Shown here: positions 18,799 through 24,531 of the stretch, one piece after another | Layout: every line of letters starts with the position of its first letter | Numbering within the stretch: position 1 is the stretch's first letter | Source: Cudoniella acicularis | Taxonomy: Eukaryota > Ascomycota > Leotiomycetes > Helotiales > Helotiaceae | Length of the DNA: 24,531 nucleotides | Direction of reading: 5' to 3' | NCBI GenBank assembly: GCA_013054445.1 | Contig: JAAMPI010000845.1 | Span: 1-24,531 of the forward strand | Made by a program: the position numbers and the translations under genes | Notes under the pieces: generated by a model | Databases searched by the model: none | What the model saw: only the letters and a program-made list of their open reading frames with translations | What the model was told of the DNA's origin: nothing

Positions 18799-19341
18799 TC
18801 AAACTAAGTCAAACGACGTTTTAGATTCTCCCTCGCCAATTACTTGTAATTGCTGAATCCTGTCCTCAAGCTGATCTTCTGTACAGGTATTCAAAATCCG
18901 GTATACCTCAGACGATGGGCGATCGAAGTGAAATTCAATATAGTTGCAGAAATGAAAGGAAAAGGATATCAATGTCTCAATGACACTCTGTAGTATATTG
19001 TGGTCTGGGTTGATATCTTTACCAGGCATAGTGAATTCAAATGGTACTACTCCCTGCAATGATTGCTCGGGATGTACTGTCTGCATTGTATACTGGAGCC
19101 ATTTAAATGAATACGGGCCCTTGGGACGCAAGATTAAGTCGATTACAGAGTCCATGGCACCCCAAACGGCTGAAACGGTCTCTCGGGCGTTCTTGTCGGG
19201 AGGATATAAGTTAATAAGCGCCTGTCTCGCTTCTATCGTGTTGTAAATTATAGCAAAGTGTGAATAAGTGACGCTGTCACTAGGTGACACTGCGTAAGTG
19301 AGATAGCCTGTAAGGACTAATTGACTCAATAAAACAAAGGT
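18799..19341 (-). CDS. Hypothetical protein, internal part, likely same broken gene
   Basis: A minus-strand open frame of about 180 codons with good protein character (SDSVTYSHFAIIYNTIEARQ, ARETVSAVWGAMDSVIDLIL, FHFCNYIEFHFDRPSSEVYR). No ATG occurs near its upstream end; the first ATG is internal (MDSVIDL). The frame begins after a TAA, with a candidate acceptor CAATTAG near 19316, so it looks like an internal exon or a truncated gene. Upstream (to the right) the sequence runs into LTR DNA from 19429, which probably removed or separated the 5' part. I recognise no domain. It ends in TGA 18801-18799, about 150 bp before the next coding-like block at 18648; the two may be exons of one gene. Treated as hypothetical and probably non-functional. 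Confidence 0.4.
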   Translation of the reverse strand, partial: TFVLLSQLVLTGYLTYAVSPSDSVTYSHFAIIYNTIEARQALINLYPPDKNARETVSAVWGAMDSVIDLILRPKGPYSFKWLQYTMQTVHPEQSLQGVVPFEFTMPGKDINPDHNILQSVIETLISFSFHFCNYIEFHFDRPSSEVYRILNTCTEDQLEDRIQQLQVIGEGESKTSFDLV

Positions 19342-19428
19342 ACAAATTTAAGGGGTAAACCAAAGATTTGCATTTGACTTGGACTTCTATTTAAGGTCTA
19401 GAGGGAGTAGATATATATACACAAAACC

Positions 19429-19592
19429 TGTCACAGATCTGGTGTGTCGGCCACGTGTGGGGGCACGTGGTGGGTGCGGCTAGATCTGGACCTGCATATA
19501 TAGTGGAATAGCAGAATTGATTCCGATCAATTCTAGTGCCTTTTTGGCCCGCTGGCGCACTGGTAAAAGCTACTCTGACCGCTGCTGTCACA
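19429..19592. mobile_element. Solo LTR, type B, with AAACC target duplication
   Basis: 164 bp from TGTCACAGATCTGG to GCTGCTGTCACA, flanked by AAACC on both sides (19424-19428 and 19593-19597). It shares both ends with the element at 20567-20708. The interior has CACGTG-type E-boxes (two, about 19451-19470), an inverted GATTCCGATCAATT region and a TATATA (about 19496). No coding capacity. Confidence 0.82.
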
Positions 19593-19866
19593 AAACCTCC
19601 CATTCTAAACCGCTCTAGAATACTTGGCCATTTCGTCCAAATGCAGTAGTTACGTAGTCCTACGTAGTAAATACATAGTGGTCTAGACTTCCTCCACTTA
19701 GTACGCTCCACTTAGTATACCAACACAAACCGAGGACTTATTACGTATTATCTAACACTCTCCCTTAATAAGTGCCTATAGAATAGAAAATAATATACTA
19801 AACTTTGAAGTTTAAGTATATAATATAAAACAAAACCTTTCCTTATCCTTTGATCTATAAGGTAAC
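19593..19866 (-). mobile_element. Copia-like LTR edge with polypurine tract (minus strand)
   Basis: Read on the minus strand, an AT-rich segment (19866-19770) leads to a purine run AAGGGAGAG and then directly TGTTAGATAATACG, starting at 19757. A polypurine tract followed by TGTTAG is the usual 3'-LTR junction of fungal Ty1/Copia elements. The LTR would run leftward from 19757; its far end is not identified, and the type B solo LTR may be inserted in or beside it. Duplicated TCCACTTAGTA (about 19695-19718) lies within. Confidence 0.45.
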
Positions 19867-20030
19867 TGTGATGGCCCTGGCGGCCCGAGCGACCCACTGC
19901 CGAGCGGCCACCGCCTGAGTGCCGGCCGCCAGTCGCCACGTGACCATATATCGTGTATATATTCTGCCCTCACTCAAACTCTCTTCCTTCTGTAGCTTAG
20001 AATTCTTTGAATACGATCTATTCACACTTT
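19867..20030. mobile_element. LTR-like fragment related to type B
   Basis: Begins TGTGATGGCCCTGG and is GC-rich at first. Its right half (CACGTGACC, ATATCGTGTATAT, CTCTTCC, then TTAGAATTCTTTGAA) parallels the right half of the LTR at 20567-20708. No target duplication or clear right end was found, so it may be one LTR of a decayed element or a truncated copy. Confidence 0.4.
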
Positions 20031-20566
20031 GGCTATAGCCTTAGGTTTACTTCGTCATAGCAGCAATTAGTAGCGTGATTAAAATTATTAATAATATAAT
20101 TAATACTACTCTTCTTAAGAAGAAATAGTTAAAGAATAGTAATATATTAATAATAACTTTATAGACTTACTAAGAAAAAATTTAAGATTCTTAATCTATA
20201 GATTTGTCTTATAATAAGGTATATCTCTAGACTTAGCGATAGACATTAGTATAGATTAATAAGAATATTATATTATATATAAAGATAACTGTTCTAAGTA
20301 TATATTAATCACCTATATAACTAAAAAAACAAGGTTTATAGAGAAAACTAGAAATTCGTATTTATATTTTAGGCCTAAGCACTCTTAGTTATAGTATTAT
20401 AACTAAGAATACGTTAGCTTATAAGACTATGCCTTAGAATACTATAGCTAAGAATACTTAGGTCTAAAGTATAAATAAGATCTATATACTATCTTATAAT
20501 ATATTAAAATAATATACTTTAGACACGATTATTCTAAGATATAATATTTTAACCTGATCTACTTAT
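20031..20566. other. RIP-degraded AT-rich repeat DNA
   Basis: Dominated by TA, TAA and TTA; CpA and TpG are rare. No open frame of useful length in any frame. It includes the long inverted repeat listed at 20359-20477. It is probably the mutated interior of retroelements. Confidence 0.7.
20359..20477. repeat. Inverted repeat, 40-bp arms
   Basis: Left arm 20359-20398 and right arm 20438-20477 are reverse complements apart from a handful of positions, all C/T or G/A differences (for example GGCCTAAG against GACCTAAG). Within the left half there is a second perfect hairpin: TCTTAGTTATA at 20383-20393 and TATAACTAAGA at 20398-20408, with GTAT as loop. The pattern is what RIP would leave in a fold-back structure. 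Confidence 0.7.
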
Positions 20567-20708
20567 TGTCACAGATCTGGTTCAGGGGTCCGGTCAGGAC
20601 CGATCACGTGACCTCATATCGTGTATATAACCTCGTTTCAGACCTCATCTGAGCTCTTTACCTTAGTATTCTAAGTAATAGAACTACTTCACTGTCAGCG
20701 CTGTCACA
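20567..20708. mobile_element. Solo LTR, type B, with CTTAT target duplication
   Basis: 142 bp from TGTCACAGATCTGG to AGCGCTGTCACA with identical flanking CTTAT (20562-20566 and 20709-20713). Contains CACGTGACC and ATATCGTGTATATAA, a likely LTR promoter with a TATA box. Its composition is clearly less AT-rich than the DNA on both sides, so it inserted after, or escaped, the RIP that hit its surroundings. Confidence 0.85.
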
Positions 20709-21932
20709 CTTATAGTTATAGTATTCTAAATCTAAAAATAGTTTCGGCGCTATAAGTATAGCTTAAGATATAGCTTTAATATAAAGGCTTCTTTTTTTAT
20801 AGTATATTATAAAATCGTAAGAGGCTCTTATTAAGACTTTACTTTTCTAATCAAACAACTTTTACTAATATATTTTAAGTTTTATTATATATTATAAGAG
20901 ATAAAATAGTCTAATATAATCTTCTAATAGAATATTATAGAATTATCAGAACGACTTTCTAAGGGGGTACTCGGAAGTACGCCTCCTAGGCGTATAAAAT
21001 ATCAGATAGCTAAGTGTTATAATAATCTTAGTAGAGGAGTCGATACTATAAGAGAGAGTAGGCAAGAGCGATAGTGACTGCGAATATAGAGCCTATTTAA
21101 GCCTCTAAAAGAATTATTGACTGACTTTTTCTAAATTTAGCTAGCGGCAGTTATAGCTAAGGAGCTGAAACAGGTCGCCTTTGACCCTAGTCTATTCACT
21201 ATCGCTCTTACCTTCGACTTACCTTACTTATCTTGACTTACCGAAAATTGCCGGTAAAGTAGCTCTACTCACCTTTCCGAATAGAAACGGATTTTCTTTA
21301 TATCAGGATTAGCGTATAATAATCAACTGTTATTACCTAACTTTTATATAACTAGCCCTAGAGTTTTCTTAAGCTTATCTTAAGAAGCGACTTACGTAGA
21401 GGCCCCTTATATATAAACGAGCCTTCTTAACCCTTTTCTTCTCTTCTCTTCTTTTTTCCTTAGTTTTAAATCTTTAATATAGGCAGAATCTAAGAGATTA
21501 TAAATAGTACGTTATTACTGACTTATTTATACCTTATATTTCTTACGTGCCGTTATAAATAATAAATAGACTTTAAGTTTATTTCTTTTAGTATTTAATA
21601 TTCAATTATTAGTAATTAAAGCGAGACTTATTAGAAATATAAAGATAATAAAAGATTAATTAAAATAAGAAAAAGAAATAAGACTTATAAATATTATAAT
21701 AAGGAGGCGTTAGTATACAAAGAAGTCACGTGTAAGAAGAAAAAGATTTAGTATAGAACTAATCTCTAGTCCCGGGGGGTCTAGAGAAGCCCCCTTTTTA
21801 TTAGCTATCTACTACCGATAGGGGTCCGATACTAAGGCCTAATGGCAATAGAAATCAATAGCATTATCTGGCATCCCGTGCCACGTATCAAGTGCCCTAG
21901 AACCATGATCCTGGACGTCAGAGGTTTGCCAC
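20709..21932. other. RIP-degraded repeat DNA with a short normal-composition tail
   Basis: 20714-21840 is TA-rich with almost no CpA/TpG and no ORFs. Small GC clusters remain, such as GGGGGTACTCGGAAG (about 20962) and CCCGGGGGGTCTAGAG (about 21771). About 21841-21932 returns to ordinary composition (GGCATCCCGTGCC, CCTGGACGTCAGAGG) just before the type A LTR, an unmutated scrap of genomic or element DNA. Confidence 0.65.
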
Positions 21933-22177
21933 TGTTACAGCTCTGCAAAGGCACGAAGGCCCTGACGTCACGTAGGGACGTATTTGCAAGAAGTGCTATA
22001 TTCACGAAGAAACTAAGCTAAGGAGAGAAGAAGAGAGGTGGCCCCGAAGGGGCCTTATATACAGGAGGTGAGTCTAGCACGGACTAGGACACGTGACAAG
22101 GGGGNGCGCGTCGGGGACGCGTCAGGTAAGGGGGACGCGTCAGGTGAGGGGAGACGCGTCAAACCAGGTCTGTGACA
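21933..22177. mobile_element. LTR, type A, second copy without target duplication
   Basis: Begins TGTTACAGCTCTG and ends GGTCTGTGACA, and matches the copy at 13591-13888 over about 95 bp at the start and 17 bp at the end, including TGACGTCA (21963-21970). Several differences in the shared part are G in the other copy and A here (GTGGGG/GTAGGG, CTGTAT/CTATAT), compatible with light RIP. The middle is different and carries an MluI-type tandem repeat. The flanks GCCAC and ATAAG do not match, so this copy may be recombinant or part of a larger, decayed element. One base (22105) is undetermined. Confidence 0.7.
22113..22164. repeat. 18-bp tandem repeat with ACGCGTC core, about 3 units
   Basis: Units GGGGACGCGTCAGGTAAG (22113-22130), GGGGACGCGTCAGGTGAG (22131-22148) and a diverged GGGAGACGCGTCAAAC (22149-22164), each with ACGCGT. 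An additional related GCGCGTC precedes at about 22106, next to the ambiguous base. This array is inside the type A LTR and absent from the other copy. Confidence 0.8.
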
Positions 22178-22224
22178 ATAAGGACCTTGATAGAGCCAAG
22201 CATACACAATATAACTAGGCTGCT

Positions 22225-22340
22225 CGATGGGTACCCGTGGGTAGGAGTAAGGAGAGTTACTCCTACCCGCGGGTATACCCATGTACGAGTACCCATCTAC
22301 GGGTAGACCCACGGGTAGGTGGGTATACCCACGGGTTGCC
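22225..22340. repeat. Palindromic GGGTA/TACCC array
   Basis: Dense repeats of TACCC(A/G)CGGGTA-like dyads in both orientations. The first part is a 19-bp inverted repeat, 22232-22250 against 22257-22275, with one T/C mismatch around a GGAGAG loop. Then follow GGGTATACCCA (about 22271), GAGTACCCA (22288), TACGGGTAGACCCACGGGTA (22298-22317) and GGGTATACCCACGGG (22321-22335). The open frame on the minus strand across it is a by-product of the repeat and is not called as a gene. Confidence 0.75.
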
Positions 22341-23429
22341 AAGAACCCGTATAAAAATAAAGATATATTTTTTAAAGTGGTTTTAAATAAATTTAAAATT
22401 TAACTAAAGACTTATTTAATTTTAAAACAAATATAACAAATATTATAAATATTATAAAATAATCAAATATTATAATAATAAAAATCATTTTTTAATTTAT
22501 TAAAAACTATTTATTTTAGTTATCTATTATCTCTAGTAATAGCTAGTATTATATAGATATTAATCTACTCCTAAACGCCAAATCCCGTCCTCTCCTTTTA
22601 TATAAAAATCCGCCTATCCCTTTATACTAAGCCCTATATTACTATATATTATGATCCTAGTATTAATATATTTAGAGAAAGACTACTTATATCGCGTAGA
22701 GTATTTACTAGCTTTATATCCTTAACTTGAATAGTAATACGTTTATCGTAAATCGTATAGAGATTAGTAGCTATTAAAGGTTAGGATATAGATTAGGAGA
22801 TAGGAAGTATAATAGGACTAGCCTTCGAATTCTCGTATAAGAAATGCCTCTATAGTATCTTATAGGGCTATAAGTATACTAGATTAGAATCGGAGATCGA
22901 ACTTAAAATCTATAGCTATCTTACGAATAAGGCGGGTAAAAGGTGCTTAAGGAATAAGGTTTAGAAGTAGGGATTGTTATTAATATCGAATCTCTCGAAG
23001 AGCACCTACTATATAATATTAGTTTCGTATGATTTTATAAAAGTATAAGTATATACTACCGGCCTTAAATCTCCTTAGTGTCTTATATATTTAGGTTCGG
23101 ACGCTATTAATAGTCTTAGTAACGACGTAGCTACGAGAAGGTATAGCAAATCGGCTATATGGCTTTTTCTATGTCTACGTAGGTATCTTTAATAATAGTG
23201 CCGTCTTTCTCGGGGTCTTGCCGCTAATGATTACTTAAGGGCGACCGCCACGGACGGTATTATTCGTAATACTACTATTACCACGAGAAGGTCTTAATAT
23301 TATAAAGAATTAGGGAGCTATACGTCTGTTAATTAGGAGAAAGATTAGGAGGCTAGAGTCATATATACTAGGAACTAAGGAGATCGAAATATAGTACGAA
23401 GAGTAGCGTATAAGATAGTAGACGCGTTG

Positions 23430-23483
23430 TTATAGTAGTATAGTAGTATAGTGTTATAGTGTTATAGTATTATAGTATTATAG
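23430..23483. repeat. TATAGTA/TATAGTGT microsatellite
   Basis: Successive TATAGTAG, TATAGTGT and TATAGTAT units in an imperfect array, immediately left of an inverted repeat. Probably slippage-derived within RIP DNA. Confidence 0.7.
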
Positions 23484-23497
23484 AAATTAAAGCTAAA

Positions 23498-23610
23498 GTT
23501 AAAGCTACGTAATACGCTAGAGGATTACGTAATTATATACGCGCCTTTTGATTAGATAGAAATTAGTTTAGTATAAGATAAACCTTAGCTTCGTATTACG
23601 TAGCTTTAAC
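23498..23610. repeat. 19-bp perfect inverted repeat
   Basis: GTTAAAGCTACGTAATACG at 23498-23516 and its exact reverse complement at 23592-23610, 75 bp apart. Outside the arms, TATAGTGTTAT-like sequences on both sides also pair imperfectly, so the fold-back may extend to about 23430-23680. This may be a terminal inverted repeat of a small element or a fold-back. Confidence 0.65.
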
Positions 23611-24531
23611 CTTAATAATATAATAACACTATAATAGTACTAGGTTTCTTATAATAGTAATACGATATCTAGTCTCCTTTCCTCTTACTTATAGTGCTTA
23701 GACGTATATATATTATACTATAAGTTGTCTTTCTCGAAAACGTGTTATTTAAAACTAACGATCTATATATTAGCCCGATCTACGCTAAATAATCATAGCG
23801 TCAAACTAGTAGGCAGATATAGAGATAACTAATACGATTAACGATTACGAGAACACGAGCTACCCCTCTGACTAAACTAATATCGAAGTTAAGTTAGAGT
23901 TTATTATTAAGGATAAGGATAAAGCCGAACCTAAAAATATATGTTTTCGAGGTTTTTAAATATCCTAATTCTTATCCTAATCTCGTCTAGGCTTTCTTAT
24001 TAACTGTCCCCGCGAAGCGAAAGCGGAGTCCTTAAGAATTATCCTAAAATCCGAATATAAAAAAGGCTCGCGCGCGTCGTACTAAGTTAATAGCTAATCT
24101 AATCGTAAAGTAAGTCGAGCTAGCTAAAGAAGTAGACACGATAGCTAAAAAAGAAGTTCGGAAACGTGTTAAGAAGTAATACCCGTATCTATAACATCTA
24201 AATACGAAGGATCTTACGCTAGTCGAGATAGTTAAGAGAGAGTAGAAGATTAAATTAGTAATACGATATATAATAATAGCTAACTGATTTTCTCCTAATC
24301 TTTCTCCTAACTATCTTTTATTAGTACTAAAGACGGTGTCTCGGCCCCGGAAATTATTCGACGCCTTAGCTACGATATAATTAGTAAAAAGTATACGAAA
24401 TAGGACGACGAGAATAAAGCTTAAGAAGATAATATAGGATACGACGCTAATAATAACGATTAGGAGTACGATACGATACTTCGGACTAAAGAGAGAGAAA
24501 AGGGCTTAGACTTTAAGCGATTTAAATTTCC

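Larger units (their letters stand above)
22341..24531. other. Long RIP-degraded repeat tract to the window end
   Basis: About 2.2 kb of TA-rich DNA in which CpG is kept (TATCGCGTAG, GCGCGCGTCG) while CpA and TpG are nearly absent, the classic RIP profile. No ORF of useful length remains. Some stretches, such as around 24080-24260, still look codon-like with stops at most former Gln/Trp positions, so the tract was probably a coding transposon, family not identifiable by eye. A hairpin-like CCGCGAAGCGAAAGCGG lies at about 24010-24026. Confidence 0.75.

Noticed and set aside
22055..22342. Minus-strand ORF across the LTR end and GGGTA array
   Set aside because: Its Pro/Tyr/Gly-rich translation is produced by the palindromic repeats and crosses the ambiguous base; not a gene.

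Overview
The window comes from the nuclear genome of a filamentous ascomycete (Pezizomycotina). The reasons are protein genes split by 38-72 bp introns with GTRNGT-type donors, CTRAY-like branch points and YAG or AAG acceptors; a C2H2 plus fungal-specific-domain regulator; fungal-type Helitron and LTR elements; and long tracts that have lost CpA/TpG and gained TpA, the mark of repeat-induced point mutation (RIP). I cannot name the species.

Layout. 225-3120 (-) is a decayed Helitron (Rep nuclease plus PIF1-like helicase), with at least four Gln codons apparently turned into TAG. 3859-16335 is a gene island of five genes, four of which become intact only after splicing: a FAD monooxygenase (3859-5399, -, 6 exons, 429 aa), a two-finger C2H2 regulator (6264-9132, -, 6 exons, 857 aa), an amidase-signature hydrolase (9642-11340, -, 3 exons, 529 aa), an Old Yellow Enzyme (11995-13083, +, 1 exon, 362 aa) and a secreted metallo-beta-lactamase-fold hydrolase (14230-16335, -, 9 exons, 563 aa). 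A solo LTR (13591-13888) with perfect 5-bp target duplications sits inside the island. 18259-19341 (-) holds pieces of an unrecognised gene. From about 19400 to the end the DNA is repeats: at least two more solo LTRs with perfect target duplications, a Copia-like LTR edge, a third-type LTR, a palindromic GGGTA-type array and several kilobases of RIP-degraded, gene-free sequence.

How the genes may work together. There is no polyketide, peptide or terpene backbone enzyme. Two hydrolases acting on C-N or lactone/lactam-type bonds (amidase; exported MBL-fold enzyme), an aromatic-type flavin hydroxylase, a flavin ene-reductase and one pathway-type regulator look more like a small catabolic or detoxification cluster than a biosynthetic one. 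This is inference; no substrate can be read from the sequence. The amidase and ene-reductase are divergently transcribed from a shared 654-bp promoter that carries a perfect 14-bp inverted repeat, a candidate operator for a cluster regulator. The transposon-rich flanks suggest an accessory, possibly mobile or lineage-specific, region.
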